The notes beneath the pieces are model-generated. The model was not told where the DNA came from. It saw only the letters and a program-made list of their open reading frames with translations, and did no database searches. DNA of 64,000 nucleotides. It comes from Rhexocercosporidium sp. MPI-PUGE-AT-0058. Lineage: Eukaryota; Ascomycota; Leotiomycetes; Helotiales. The position numbers and the translations under genes were made by a program. Shown in pieces: positions 26,813 through 40,356 of the stretch. Positions within the stretch are counted from its first letter, which is position 1. Each line of letters begins with the position of its first letter. The stretch lies in NCBI GenBank assembly GCA_020746875.1, contig JAGTJL010000015.1, positions 310,001 to 374,000 on the forward strand, given 5' to 3'.

Positions 26813-29800
26813 TGGCGACGACGATCTTTCATCACGATGAGGTAGGTGTATTTGGTTGTTGAATGAGATGCGATGCGGATGGCGGGCTACATGTCAGCTT
26901 GGCTTTGCTTGGGGAGCCTGAAAATACCTCACTCAAAGTCAAGTCTCAAATTGAAGCGAGAATAAAGACATGCATTAGGGATTGTGCATATATTGATTAA
27001 AGGTTTGAATCATGCCATGTTGTCGTGGAGGCGTCGTTGTGGTGTCGTCAACGCGTTGCCGAATTGTGAGATCTGATCGATTTGAGTGGGTGATGAGTAA
27101 GAGGTGTGAGATTTTTCGGGGTTTGGTTTGGAGGAGGGAGCATCATAACATTTTTGGCGTGGTGTTGTTGGCTGCTTTCCCTCCTCTCCCCTCATCCATA
27201 ATTGTCGGTTCCTAGTTATACAGTACCCCACTTTAGGTACGAGCGGGCCATCAACTCCAGCTATCTATATTACCCCTCATTCATGTCCCACGACGACGGT
27301 AATCCAAGCGCCATTGATGTTGGTGATGGTGATGATATGCGAAGGAGGTATTCATTGGTAAGTAAGTGTTGTCACTGTTTACTCGCGCGCATAGAGTCAG
27401 TCAGGTCGCCTCGACTTCGATGAGTGAGTATGGGTGCGAGCGAGAATTAATCTGGTTTGACGATCATGCGGGAGTCTTGAATCTCGATATATGCTGCTTC
27501 AAGAGCAGTGATTGGTTAATGGCGATGCGACTGTGACTTGGTGATTGGGATTGAGTGAGCTGATCTGGATTTGGATTTGTAAATATTCTGGGTTCAGAGG
27601 CAGTCATTGGTTCGTGACTGACTCGGGTTTTACGCCCTGGAGAGCATGTGCAAGCTCAGACATGATCACGATGTTGGTAGAGCGAGGCAATGTTGGAATG
27701 ATGAGCTGAAAGAGCTGAATCAGTGGTAGACGGGGAGCGGTGCCGGAATTGAAGTGGCATAAAGTAGTGGAATAAAGTCAGAATTGGAATTGGAATTTGT
27801 CCGTTGGGAGAGCAGAGCAGAGCAGAATTTCGATTGATTTAATCGAGCAAATGAAAAGGTTCGGATGTTTTAGTGTTCAGAAGGTGGATTGTGCATACCT
27901 TGCCTTGCCTGTTCCTGCTGCTGTGCCAGGAGAGGTCGTGCAAGGAAGGGAAAAGAGGGAACTTGATGATCGTTTTGCCTCTCTTGCAGCACGCTTGCAG
28001 GCTTGCAGCTTGTAACGTGGGCTTGTTGGAGCCCGAGATGTTGACGCTGCTAGACAAGGTAGGTATGCAAGTATCCGCAGAGATGCTCATGCTAGATATC
28101 CAGATTCCGGCCAACTGTAAATAATATAGATGAATGGCTGGTTGGACGGCCGGGTTTGTTTCTGTGCGCTGCTTCAATTTCTGCTTCTGCTTCTGCTTCT
28201 CGTTATAACTTCCCTTCTCTCTCACGGTACTGCACGGTGTGGCACTGAAGTTCGTCACTTGTTGGCCTTCCTTCCTACCTTACCTACATACATATCTACC
28301 TGCAGCTGCTGATGGCCACCTACATCGTGCCGTGCAGCACCAAGTTCACGGCAATCTACATTTCCTCTCTTGAAGGCTAGGAGACGCTGGCTTTTGCTTG
28401 GATATTTGAATCAGTGATCCCCAAGAGCAGACGACCAGATCAGTGGGGACCTCCTCACTCTCCCCGAGATACCTCGAGTTGACTTGCCTTGCCTTGCTTA
28501 ACCGTGTGTCTCGTGTCGCCTCAGCGGCTCTTATTCTTGCCCTTACTCTACTTTCGCTCTCTTCTCCTTTGTTTTGCCTCGTGGGTCTGGATCTCGAAAG
28601 ATTTGAGATCTGGATGCCGCCGCTTCCAGTATTTTAGGATTGTGGCTGCGAGCTTGTCAGTGGTGGTGGCCACTGGTCGCAGACATACCACGGCGATTGA
28701 TGATTGTCTCGCTCGGCACCTCCGCACCCGGAGGATCATTGTCAGTGGTTGGAATTTGGCAAGTAGTTAGTGGTTACAAGAAGGCGCGTTGAGACTATTT
28801 CTGGTGATTTATGTTTTGAACCTCGAAAGCTCCCACAAGGGGTTTTGGTCACGAGCTCTTTCTGGAGCGCTAATTGTGTCTGAGGAGGAGAGGGTGGAGT
28901 AGTGAAGGCCCGCTTGATGGTCTTGCCGACGGTGATGGAGGAGCCCAGCTTTGGTATCGACTTTTGTGATCCTGGTCCGGTTTTGCTGGTCCGGTCTGGA
29001 CGGCTTGCTCGTGGCTGAGTTATCATGTAAGCGTTTGAAGAAAACGGCTATGGGATCCATATGCCCCTCGTTTACTGGTCTTCCTGATGTCTTTACACAT
29101 CCACTTTCAAACGGTAGGTCACCCCGTGACTACCTGCTGGGGAATATTGAACGAGGAATGTCTTGTCGGGATTGGCTGGACGAGGTGAGGGTTGCAAGAC
29201 GCAAGAAATCCTCCCAGGTTCAATGGATGGAACCATGTTAATGGTACTCGACCCTATTGGCTAACGAAGGGTAGCAGTTCTTGCACATGAATGAATGTTC
29301 AACATAATACATGCGTACATGAAGCCCGATAGTGATGCTGTACTACATACAGTACCTTATTGTAGAGAAGAAGGTGTAGTATATTTAGGATAGGATAACT
29401 TCCTAGCTTCGTAACTTGCCGTGAAAAGCTTCAATTGAACTCAAGACCAGACCAGACCAGTCCAGTCTCTGCAGGATTTAGGATCATCGGGACGGGCGTT
29501 TCTTGCTTCTCTAACTCTAACCTAACATGAGATTGAGACAAGCCAGTGCGCTTTACTGGTCTTGGCTAGGTGTAGCTCATGGTAAATTTAGGTTGAGAGC
29601 AGACTGTGAAGTATTATTTATGGCTGGATGGACTGGTCTGTATGCCTCGCTGTAGCAGCTAAGTTAGCCAGCCCGCAGGCCGGGGTTCTTAGGCGAAAGT
29701 TTCTCAAGACCTAATGTACGAAAGTACTTGCTGGGAATGGCAACAGTAACATTCGGGACACGATTCTATTGTTTTCCAGAATCAGGGTCAAATCTCCAGA

Positions 29801-32800
29801 ATCAGGGTTAGATCCGCTGTCTGATTTCGTGCATCTCCTCCCACAATGCTCCCCTTCGATCTCCAAAGCCAGCTTTCAACAGCAGCTCTGAACGGAGGTT
29901 TACTCACTCATGGTCCGTGCCTGGTGTACGGTACAGACAGATTCCCCCTGCCCTGTCCTGCTGCTCCTTGGCCTTGCTAGGCTCTGCTCCACTGACCACG
30001 AGCCTGTCAAAGATTTCAAACCCGAGTGGTCAGTGGATGTACGATGGGCCAGTCAGTGCTCACTGTTGGTCAGGGTTGGGAGGATGACGGGCAGCAGACG
30101 AGAAGGGGCCACTCGAGGCGACTCGAGGAGAGCGTCAGAGAGAGTACGAGGCTGCGCTGCGCTGCGCGGCAACTACGAATTGGCCTGTGCTTGAATGATG
30201 AGGAGGAGGAAGGAAATCTATTTTCAGTTGGCTGGGTTCGGAGCCTCTTCCTGTACGAGATACCGGTCTGGAGGGTTTTTAGTAGATGCTGGCGTTTGCT
30301 CGAAAGGCACTTCTGGTGTTGGTTCTCTGCTGTTCATAGGCATCTCTCTTAGTAGATGTGGACTTTTTCCAGTTATCTACCGGTACGACGCCTAGGTCCG
30401 TCAGTTGGTGGTGGCTTGGATCTCACTCCCCTTAATAATCTTCTGTCTTGCATCCTGTTGTATTCATTGGGAAGAGGAGAGGATAGGACTCGGGCGAGGC
30501 GACTCGAAATGAACCGCACTGGCTTGCAGGAAGAAGACCTCGGAGAGCTGGGAAGGGAAGGGGAGGGAGTTGCCAGCTACCTGGTTCTCATCAATTCAGG
30601 AGAGGCACGACATTGAGATAGATATGTGGCTATTCCACTGCAGCTTGGGTCTGACTTGCACCGGTGGCGCGCGTGCAACAATAGCCGTTTATGTCTTTGA
30701 TCTCAGCGACTAATCGCCAGCTGACGATTAGATGGCTGGGTGGCTGGGAGGCGGGATGGCAAGAACAGGAGGGGAGGCGAGATGTATGTATGTACACGCG
30801 TGGTGGCAACTTGCAAGACATTTTGTGACTGCGAGGTGCAGGTAACTTTGAAACTCTTGTGTTCTGCCCTGCCCTGCCTCTATCCAAATGCGGTTCCTGC
30901 TGTCTGGACTCTTGACCGGCTTTCTGGGTACGTCAGCCTGGTGTACAGCACAGCTGATCAGAAGAGGATGCAGGACGGAAGTAATTGGCCGCTATCGTGT
31001 ACCATTACGTCGTCTTTTGGTGGGATTTGTACTCAAGAGCGTTGATATACTGACGAATGTTGACTTGAACGCCTCGCTACATGATGCTGTGGTCTTTCAC
31101 GGGCTCTATCCCAAGAAGCCTCATTTACTTTTAATACTTTGTACCTGACTGACTGTTGGCCGGCCCAGGCCGGCCCAGCCGTTCCCATCCTAGCGAAGTA
31201 CGAAGTAATGCACTTGACACTGGATGTAGTAATCAGCTTCATCTCCAACTCCAGCTTTCGAAGCAGTTCGAGCTCGAGCTCGAGCTCTTGCAGATCGAAC
31301 AACGACCCAATGGCAGGACTTCATTCCGGAATTTCCAGGGCGATCTCGAATTGTAGGTGCAGGTCAAGTCTTCAGAGATGTCGCTTATGCATTTGTTTCT
31401 GCATTGGGAGGGGTTGCGATGCAGTATTGGCAGATACCATACTGTACCTACCTACGTGTCCAGCGCAGCAAGCCCAGTATCAGTGCTGGTCCCATGATCT
31501 CGCGAGTGCAGTCTTTAGTCCACTCCCTGCCGCGAATTCGAAGGCAAAAGACACGGCGCGCATGTGGCACGATACGATGCCGCGATGCAGCCCTGACCAA
31601 TGAATGCAAGCCGCTGCCGTTGATTGAGTGTACTTCAACACTCGATGCATGGTGGCAAGGGAGCAAGTGCTTGTTGTCGTCGGTGCGCCTTCTTAGGACA
31701 ACACAGCAGGAGCACAAGGTCTAAGTTTAGTTCCGTTGCTTTGTCGGCTTTGTCTTCTAGAACAAACGAACGAAACGAAACAAAACAAAACAAAAACAAG
31801 GTCCTCGTAGTAAAACATCTTGTGTCCCTCGAAAATTCCCCTTCCATCTCGAGATCCCCTTTCGCCGCCGCCCCCTCCAAGATCTAAGCTGCATCGTTAG
31901 CCAACCACAAGGCTTCCCAGCCCCTCCTGCAGCCAAGTTCACCATCATCATCGTCGCCATCGTCAACACCAGAAGCTAGAGAAGATCTCTTGGCTGTCAA
32001 GGTAAATAATCGCATTCTCTTGGTCCAGTCTGTTTGGGGCTTTGTTCTGCTTTGCTGCACAATACGATCATTCCGAACTTTCGTTGACCGTCAAGCTTCA
32101 AGCTTCGGGATTCGAGCAATAGACTTCGAACTTCCTCCTCGACTTCCACGCTCTACCAAAGAAATACCTCGTAGGCGCTTACTTTACCGCTCGCTCGTCC
32201 TAGAGACCGTTACCTAGTTTACCGTTCTAGAAGTAGGTAGGGACTCGATATCCAATTCTCCTCTCGTCGTCTTTTCCCCTCTCCGCCCTCTCCTCCCGCA
32301 TCTCCACACTGCAGAAAGTCGCACATGGTCCCAGCCCTGGCCCAGGTCCAGTGGGAGTGCGAGCGAGTGCAAGACTGTAATGTAAGTCTGCAAGTCCGGT
32401 TCCAGCATCGTGGGTTCTATTCCGTTTCCCTGCTGCAATTGCATCCATCCTCCCCACCCATGCCCTCGTACTGTAGGTAGGTACACTCACTCTGCTCCTG
32501 CCCTGTCCCCGATCTCTTGTCCCCTACCTCAATGCTGCACAAAGCTTTAATCACTTGACTTTCGTTCTTTCAAACCCACTTACTGATTCCATTCACACCT
32601 CACTAACAACTCTCTCTCTCACACACCCACCACCCGGGCCTCGCGAGGATCATTCCGTTCTTATGAGCCTGGCTTTGCCCCTTGTCCCTTGCCCCTCCCC
32701 TCCCCTCTCTACCCCTCCCCTGTCAAGTGCAGGATGAGGATGAGCAGCACAACGTCAGTCAAGCAAAGCTAATTCGGTAAGCGAGTACAGTAGACGGGAG

Positions 32801-32909
32801 AGACTAATTGTCCCCCTCACTGTCTTCGATTCCATCCAACAGTCGGTCAGCCATACCTAGAGTAGGGAGTAGGGAGTAGGTAATTAGGTAGTAGGTCGCC
32901 TCCAGCCTC

Positions 32910-32932
32910 CAGTCAGTCAGTCAGTCAGTCAA
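32910..32932. repeat. (CAGT)n microsatellite
   Basis: A short tetranucleotide run in the C/T-rich region upstream of GSK3. Related CAGTGCT repeats occur about 65-90 bp further on. Confidence 0.75.
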
Positions 32933-33310
32933 TCCCAGGACCCAAGACCCAAGACCCATCTCGTGGGCTCGTGAATGACCGACCAGCTGCACTGCTCAGT
33001 GCTCAGTGCTCAGTCAGTGCTCACCCTGCCCTGCACTGCACACCCTACCTACCCTGCGTCTAAGAACAGGCAGGCTGGCAGGCAGGCAGGCAAGCTCAAG
33101 CTCAAGCTCACGAAGCTCAACCCCACCTACTTACCAACTTACCTCCTACCTTACTTTTCACTTCCATCTATCACAGCCTCCTCCTCGTCCTCTACCAACC
33201 AACCGCTTCTTCACCTGTCAACCCCTTCACTTCCGCTCAACTCCGACTATACTACGAGGTCTCCATACCACCACGAAACATCTTGATACTCCACTGCTGC
33301 GCGGCACCAG

Positions 33311-33347
33311 TACACACACACGCACACACACACACGCGCGCACACTA
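33311..33347. repeat. (CA)n/(CG)n microsatellite
   Basis: Alternating CA with CG interruptions, upstream of GSK3. Alternating purine-pyrimidine DNA of this kind can adopt Z-form, but that is inference. Confidence 0.75.
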
Positions 33348-33972
33348 CACACCGTCCTGCAGTGAGCTGATTCCTTGGAGGCACACGCAACACAGCACAG
33401 CACAGCACCGCACCGCACAGCATCCTCCGTACCGCACATACCAGCTGCCTGCCTCCCTCCTTGCCCTGCCCTGCCCTGCCCGACTACGCCAGCAAGCAAG
33501 CATCAGCATCAGCATCAACAGAAGCATCCATCCATCCACCCACCAGCCTCGAAACCGCCCAGCCCCAGCCTACCAGGACCGCCCTAACCGCACACACCAC
33601 CCACTGCAGTCCTCCCTACTGGGCCGCCTCCACCTGTCCCAGAAAGGCAGCGAGCGCTCTTTCCCTTCCCCTGCGGTTGAGACCAGTGACCGCGTCCAAA
33701 ACGGTCGTCTCCCCTCTTCCAACCACCAGCTTGGAATTCCCCTCCCGTCCCCTCTGCCCTCCCCTGCCCTCCTCCCTCCCCTCCTCGCTCTGCCCTGCGC
33801 CTGCAAACTGCAACTGCAACTGCAACTGCAAACTGCACTTCCTCCTCCTCCCCTCTTTGCCCCTCCCTCCCTCCCCCCCCAGTCAGTCCCAAGTCTGCTT
33901 AGTTCCTAACTGCTCATCTCAAATTGGAGCGCGTGAGCAGAGCCAGTCTTTCGAGCCAAGCACACCCCAGCC

Positions 33973-33997
33973 CAGCCAGCCAGCCAGCCAGCCAGCC
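33973..33997. repeat. (CCAG)n microsatellite
   Basis: A short run of CCAG units, then CCCAG variants, about 500 bp before the GSK3 start codon. Confidence 0.75.
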
Positions 33998-34502
33998 CAG
34001 CCCAGCACCTTACCTAAACTCCTCGACCACGCCTATTTCCTACCTCACTCGCTCGACCTTACTTACCTTGCTCTCTGACGACCTTGACCTCCACACATCA
34101 TTCACAACCTCACCTCGACCCAACGAGACACCTCGAATCGTTCTACGGCCCCCTCCTTCAACAATCAACTTTCCACACGCCCCCGTCAACCCCTCTCTCT
34201 CCCTCTCTCCACAGCCATTCACTCTCCGCCCTTTCAGCCTCAGTTTCACTCGGCTGCAATTCCGTTACAGAAGCAAAAACAGTGAATCAGATCTTGGTGG
34301 GACGGCCGTCACGTTACTACTGCTACTCCTACGACCCTCTTCTCTCTATTCACTCGAGTGAGCGCAGACCGATCCCTCGTCGCTCAACCCTGCACCCAAT
34401 TGCCCAACACGGACTTCACCAGGACATCAACAGCTCTCTCTTCGATCCTGCTCGTCTTCAGCCCACCGCACTCGCGATAACCACGTTGTTTTGGACCTCA
34501 AG

Positions 34503-35955
34503 ATGTCGCAAAATCGGCCGGCAGCCTTCTCGAGTCTAAGGATGGGAGGTGAGACCGCTTCCAGAGCTCAGCTTTGCACTCAGCACCGGCTAATATTTAA
34601 TGCACAGAGGTTATCCGCGAGAAGGTCCAGGACGGTGTTACCGGCGAGACTCGAGATATGCAATACACACAATGCAAGATCGTTGGAAATGGCTCCTTTG
34701 GTGTCGTCTTCCAGACTAAGCTCTCGCCTTCCGGTGAGGACGCCGCCATCAAGCGCGTTCTGCAGGACAAGAGATTCAAGGTGCGCAGAGGATCAAGTTT
34801 GGGTCTTCTTTGGATACTACTGACATGAAGTAGAACCGTGAACTGCAGATCATGCGCATCGTTCGTCACCCAAACATCGTCGAACTCAAGGCCTTCTATT
34901 ACTCCAATGGTGAACGAGTGCGTTGCCCCGCTACCATATCTATGTACAATTGCTAATGGGGCTGTGGTAGAAGGATGAGGTCTATCTCAATTTGGTTCAA
35001 GAATATGTTCCCGAAACCGTTTACCGTGCTTCGAGATACTTCAACAAGATGAAGACAACCATGCCAATCCTCGAGGTCAAGCTTTACATCTACCAACTCT
35101 TCCGTGCCCTCGCCTACATCCACTCCCAAGGAATCTGCCATCGCGACATCAAGCCACAAAATCTGCTGTTGGACCCAAGCTCCGGTATCCTGAAGCTCTG
35201 TGATTTTGGTAGTGCAAAGATCTTGGTAGAGAACGAGCCAAATGTTTCTTACATTTGCTCCCGCTACTACAGAGCCCCCGAGTTGATTTTCGGCGCCACC
35301 AACTACACAACCAAGATCGGTAGGGTTCCCCGCACTTGCAGAACTGCAGTCAATTTCTAACCTCGTAACAGATGTTTGGTCCACTGGCTGTGTCATGGCA
35401 GAATTGATGCTTGGGCAACCATTATTCCCAGGAGAATCGGGTATCGATCAGCTTGTGGAGATTATCAAGGTCTTGGGTACGCCTACGCGCGATCAAATCC
35501 GTACCATGAACCCAAATTACATGGAGCATAAATTCCCTCAGATCAAGCCACACCCATTCAATAAGGTGTTCCGCAAGGCTGATGCGAACGCAATCGAGCT
35601 TATCTCGCGTCTCCTTGAATATACTCCCACCGAGCGCCTCTCAGCCATTGATGCCATGGTCCACCCATTCTTTGACGAGTTGAGAGACCCAGCAACACGT
35701 TTCCCAGACTCGCGTCACCCAAATGGGCCCGTCAAGGATTTACCAACCCTCTTCGACTTCTCTCGTCATGGTATGACCCACTTCCAGTGAAACGAAATTG
35801 CATAGCTAACCTGTACGTCAGAACTCTCCATTGCCCCACAGCTCAATAGCCGGCTGGTCCCGCAACACATTCGTCCAAGCTTGGCAGCTCGTGGTCTGGA
35901 TATCGATAACTTTGCACCCATGGCAAAGGAGGAGATGATGGCGAGACTGGATTGA
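34503..35955 (+). CDS. gsk3: Glycogen synthase kinase 3 (GSK3/shaggy family)
   Basis: Ser/Thr protein kinase of the CMGC group with roles in development, stress and metabolism. Exons: 34503-34548, 34608-34780, 34834-34917, 34971-35319, 35372-35770 and 35822-35955, total 1185 nt, 394 aa, the usual length in ascomycetes. The Gly-rich loop is [10 protein letters not shown] and the catalytic Lys lies in [13 protein letters not shown]. The catalytic loop is [11 protein letters not shown] and the Mg-binding motif DFGSAK. The activation segment [13 protein letters not shown] carries the Tyr autophosphorylated in this family and the Arg of the phosphate-priming pocket. The short C-terminal tail is normal. 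The N-terminus is too short for the regulatory Ser-9 segment of animal GSK3. A long low-complexity region precedes it. Confidence 0.96.
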
Positions 35956-37087
35956 GAGCCATGCCTTGCCAAGATGATTGATGAATAAATGCTTTCCTGT
36001 CGTTCGGCAACTAGGCTCTATGAGGAGTCGATTGTTTCGGAACGTCTCCCACCGGCACCCACGCTCAGCAAAACTACCTGGTCCTGCAAAAGTTGTTCTC
36101 ACCACCACCTATTGCGGACCTTGATTGATTGTGGAAATACGGAGAAATATGGGGGAATACGGGATCTATGATGGTTATGCGTTTGGAAGAATACCCACGA
36201 GATGAGATATTGGTTGAAGACGGTGTTTTTTTTTCTCTCCTCGCAAAGGCATTTCTCGGTCTCAGCTGGTCAAAGTTTCCGTGGACACGACTCGATCGAC
36301 TGGTTCATGGATCCTGGCTTTCGATCAATCTCTTCGCTTCGAGAAAACTCGGTTTTTTTTTTAGACTTTTTGCATGACGGAAACGGGCCTTTGCTTTCTA
36401 TTCTTCTTGTCCAACTATTGGCGCGCCTCTTTCGATAGCGAGCAGATGGATTGGGCGGCTGGACTTCCACTTTTTTCTTCTTCTACATCCCAAAGATTCA
36501 GGCGTACGTTACATTTGAAAGCACGCTTGTGTTCAATGATTGCATGGAATGGGTTAATTCCGCGATGGGGGGGCGATCGCCTGGTCTGGCATGGTCAAAA
36601 GATTCCTTTTCCTTTACCTAGGTTAATTGTGCCATTAGTGGCTACTAAAAGGGGTTCTGGCTGGCAGAGATCATCAAAGATTTTCCATACATGAGAGACT
36701 GGGACCGAGACTGAGACTCAAACTCAAATTGAAATTCCCCTCAAATGTTATACTCGTGTTTGTGTTTGTGCTGAGGTGAGATTGACGATATTGGTTGCTG
36801 AAGAAGTGAAAGTGAATTTTGTGGTATGTGGATTGTCAACAATTGCTGAGCACACAAGCCAGAAGTGTCGTCTTAAGCAGTTTTAAAGGCCATCAAACCA
36901 CGTCATAGGTCCATCCCTGCCGACATAAACAAACTGGGCCTCGTAGGTTGGGAATTTTGGGTGCACGTGACGAGCTCGGAAGTCTGCCAGTTTCGCGTGT
37001 CAAGCGCAGCCGTGGACCCTATTTTCTGTCTCGACGTCGTCAAGAACAACTTCACTCTCAACTCCACGACAAACCTGCTTCGCAACA
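35956..37087. other. Intergenic, GSK3 to CBP80
   Basis: About 1.1 kb holding the GSK3 3' UTR and the CBP80 promoter. T-rich tracts occur near 36,225-36,240 and 36,350-36,365. No conserved ORF or RNA gene is seen. Confidence 0.55.
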
Positions 37088-39756
37088 ATGGCAGACTATG
37101 ACCAAAGACCGCGTGGAGGCCGTGGAGGCTACAACAACAACCGCAAGAGAAGATACAGAGGTAATTGAAGGCCAGCTCCTCGAACTAAACGTGGTAACAA
37201 GCAACGAGGCTGACAATTTGTTTTCCCCAACCGCAGATGAAGAAGATTACGACCGCCGACCTCAGCGCCGCCGCTACGAAGAACCCCTCTCCTCCCGAGT
37301 CCGTAAGCAATTGCTCGCCATCGCCGAGGTGCCCGTCAAGCGCGTAGAAGATGAGGTCCACTCCATCGCCAAGACCGTGTGCGACAACTACGAGGACGTG
37401 GAGCTTAAGGACAGCTTCTACGAGCTTGTCATCCAGCTGGTCGTCGAGCAGCCGTTCAAGATCCCATTTGTGGCTGCGGTCGTGCTGGTTGCGAATACAT
37501 TCGGCAAGAATGGCGAGGCCGTTGCGGAGGAGGTCTTGAGGAGGACGGCGCTCCGGACGAATACGGCCATTGCGAAGGGCGAGTGGAGGGAGGTGAAGCT
37601 GCTGATGAAGTTCCTGGGGAGCTTGCAGGGCTTGCTGGATGGTGAAGGTGTGTGGATCGTCTTGCAGGATATTCTGACCAAGGCGGTTGATTTGCAGACG
37701 GAGAATAATGAGGAGGTTAGTTTGGCGTCAGAGGAGGTGCTGGATCTATGCTAATATGTTTTTACAGACCATTGGCCCTGAGTTGGTCAAGATCATCCTG
37801 TTTACTATCCCGTATGTTATGGCTTCTTCGGCGACGGACAACCAGGACAAGGCGGCTAGCATGGTTGAGAATACGGATATCATTGCTTCGGAACCTCATG
37901 TCTTGCAGGCTTTGGTGGATCCATATCCTGGGAATGGAAAGGAGGAGGCTGCCTCGCCGACTGGTGTATTGATGTTGCTACAGAAGCAATTGCAGAATGA
38001 AGCTACGACTGGATGGGAACTGGCTTGTCTGCCTAGACCTTGGAAGGGTGTTTTCGAGGCGGGTCGTGAGGATGTTTTGATCGAAGCACCCAAGCATACA
38101 CTTCCCGCCATCATCATCCCCGAGATCGTCAGCAATGGTCCGAGACCTCTGTTCCCAGAACTTTACTTCTCGGTCTACGCGAACCAGGATGTCGAGACCG
38201 TTGCACCCACTTCCGACATTGCATCTTGCTTGATCCGAGACGCTATTGTTGATACCATCAACATTCTCGACTACAATAGAAATGCAACCGCTCGCTTCTT
38301 GATCGATATCGACTGCTACTTCTCTCCTGGGACGTTCGTCAAGAGAGCCACTCCCTTCGATAGACTCCGAGATATCGAGGGTGATCGTTCGACCTGGAAG
38401 CCAGAAGATGTTGCCGTCGACGCAGTCTTCTCACAACTCTTCCAACTCCCAGCACCAGAGCACAAGCTAGTCTACTATCACTCCGTTCTGACCGAATCGT
38501 GTAAGATTGCACCGGCTGCAATCGCACCCAGTCTTGGCAGAGCCATCCGTTACCTCTACCGCAGCGTTGATTCTATGGATCTGGAGCTGAGCTATAGGTT
38601 TATGGATTGGTTTGCTCATCATTTGAGTAACTTTGGCTTTACTTGGAAGTGGACTGAGTGGATTGATGACGTTCAGCTGCCAAACTTGGATCCGAAGAAG
38701 GCGTTCATTGAGGGTGCGCTGGATAAGGAGATCCGTTTGAGTTTTGCTCAGCGCATCAAGGGTACTTTGCCTGCGCCTTATCAGGCTTTGATCACTGATG
38801 AGAAGGAGAAGGATACTCCTGATTTCAAGTATAACCTTCCAGGTAGGCCTTATTCTTTCAATTATAGAGAATGATTCTAATGAAAAATAGACACCCCCTT
38901 CGCGCAAGAAGGTCAAGAGATCATGACGCTCCTCCGCAAGAAGTCTCCGGAAGATGCCATCCAGCCAGTCATCGACCGAATCCACGCACAAGCTCTCGAA
39001 ATGAAGCTCGGCGACGAGCTCGTCTACTCAACCGACGCCTATGTAACAGCCATCTGCTACATTGGCTCCAAATCCCTCTCTCATGTCCTCTCCTGTATCG
39101 AGCGCTGCAAAGAACGCCTCCTTGCCCTCGGTCCCGCTTCCCCGGCAGCACGCAAGCAGATCATCGACAGCGTCATGGAGTACTGGAAAGACCAGCCTGG
39201 AATCGGCGTCAACATCGTTGACAAGCTCCTCAACTACACGATCCTCAGCCCCGCCAGCGTCGTCTCATGGGCTCTCTCCAAAGATGGCTCCCGTCTCGGC
39301 AAAGCCCACGTCTACGAGATGATCTCCGCTACCATCGGAAAAGTCACCAATCGCGTTCGTCAGGTCGTGCGGGCGAAGAAAGTCCCTGGCTTGCTACCGG
39401 AGCAGAGGGCGCTCATGGATGAGACGGTCGAGAGAGAGCGCAAGTCTATGAAAGACCTCTTTGATACGATGGAGGATGATCTCGTCGCGTGGGCGAGTGG
39501 TAGTAAAGACCAAATGATGCAGAGTGATGATGCGGGCGGTGCTGAGGATCGCATGATCAAGCAGTGGGGCGAACGTTGGCTAAGAGTCTTCAGACGAAAG
39601 ATCGCTGTGGAGGAGGCGTGGGTTCTGGAGTTTGAGAGCCAGAAGGTTGAGGAGTTCGTTGGGGATGGTGTGGGTGTTGCTGGGGCGACTGTTGATGCAG
39701 CAAATGGCGAGGGGAACGCTATGTTGGTTGATGAGGCTGATGGTGGCATTTCATAG
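37088..39756 (+). CDS. cbc1: Nuclear cap-binding complex large subunit CBP80
   Basis: Large subunit of the nuclear cap-binding complex, which with CBP20 binds the m7G cap of Pol II transcripts and promotes splicing, export and RNA quality control. Exons: 37088-37160, 37237-37715, 37768-38842 and 38891-39756, total 2493 nt, 830 aa. The first exon encodes an Arg/Gly-rich, nuclear-localisation-like N-terminus (RPRGGRGGY, RKRRYR). An MIF4G-type helical domain follows (about residues 35-260, with VEDEVHSIAKTVCDNYEDVE). Two further MIF4G-like helical domains are expected in the middle and C-terminal parts, for instance the segment ending FMDWFAHHLSNFGFTWKWTEW. The last 60 residues are acidic and disordered. 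It is convergent with SF3b4, another RNA-processing factor. Confidence 0.92.
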
Positions 39757-40121
39757 ATGGCCGCATTGATGGGAGAGAAGGATTTCCATGTGCATCTACT
39801 GCATATCTGGCATGAGTGAGAGGAGAAAATGACGACGTATTGATCTGCTTCGGACAACAACATTTTGTTCTCATGTCAGCTCCGGGCTAGGCTGAGCGAG
39901 TGGCAGGTCTTCTTTCTTGTTGTATCTTCTAACCACAAAATTGTACTGTACAATATCGCGCTACGTCCGCAATTAACCCAAAGAAAGAAAGATTGGCGTG
40001 GCAAATGAAAAGGAATACGCTCATCTGCAGTCTTCAGTCTTGAGATTTGAGATTCGAGATTTGCAAAAGGAGTGATTCTCCTCTTCTCGTCTTTGTTCCC
40101 AATCAAGGTTCTCTAGTAGTG

Positions 40122-40162
40122 TTCTTCTTCTTCTTCTTCTTCTTCTTCTTCTTCTTCTTCTT
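40122..40162. repeat. (TTC)n microsatellite
   Basis: About 13 uninterrupted TTC units downstream of CBP80. It has a good chance of being polymorphic between strains. Confidence 0.9.
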
Positions 40163-40356
40163 TCCTTTTTGTAGCGGAAGTAGATAGATTGTACTCAGCC
40201 TCAGCGGTAAGCTGGATGACTATCCACCCATCCGCGAACTGGGGTATAAATGGATTAGATCAGGCAGGGCACGCTTAGCATAGCATGACATGGAAGTGAG
40301 AGAGAGAGGGCGAGAGGTCTGGGGAAGTATGCTGGCTATGAGAAAGGGATGGGAAG

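Larger units (their letters stand above)
25004..34502. other. 9.5-kb gene-poor region leading into GSK3
   Basis: No conserved protein is recognisable on either strand. Simple repeats are frequent, and the composition changes along the stretch: G-rich on the plus strand near 24,780-26,200, mixed in the middle, then strongly C/T-rich and low in complexity from about 31,750 to 34,500. The last part looks like a long GSK3 promoter plus leader. Its open frames (up to about 208 codons, very Pro/Ser/Leu-rich) look like by-products of CCT/CTC-rich DNA. I see no tRNA or transposon. Confidence 0.5.

Noticed and set aside
33283..34361. Long Pro/Ser/Leu-rich open frames upstream of GSK3
   Set aside because: They occur in several frames at once over C/T-rich repeats, with no domain or conserved start, as expected from base composition.
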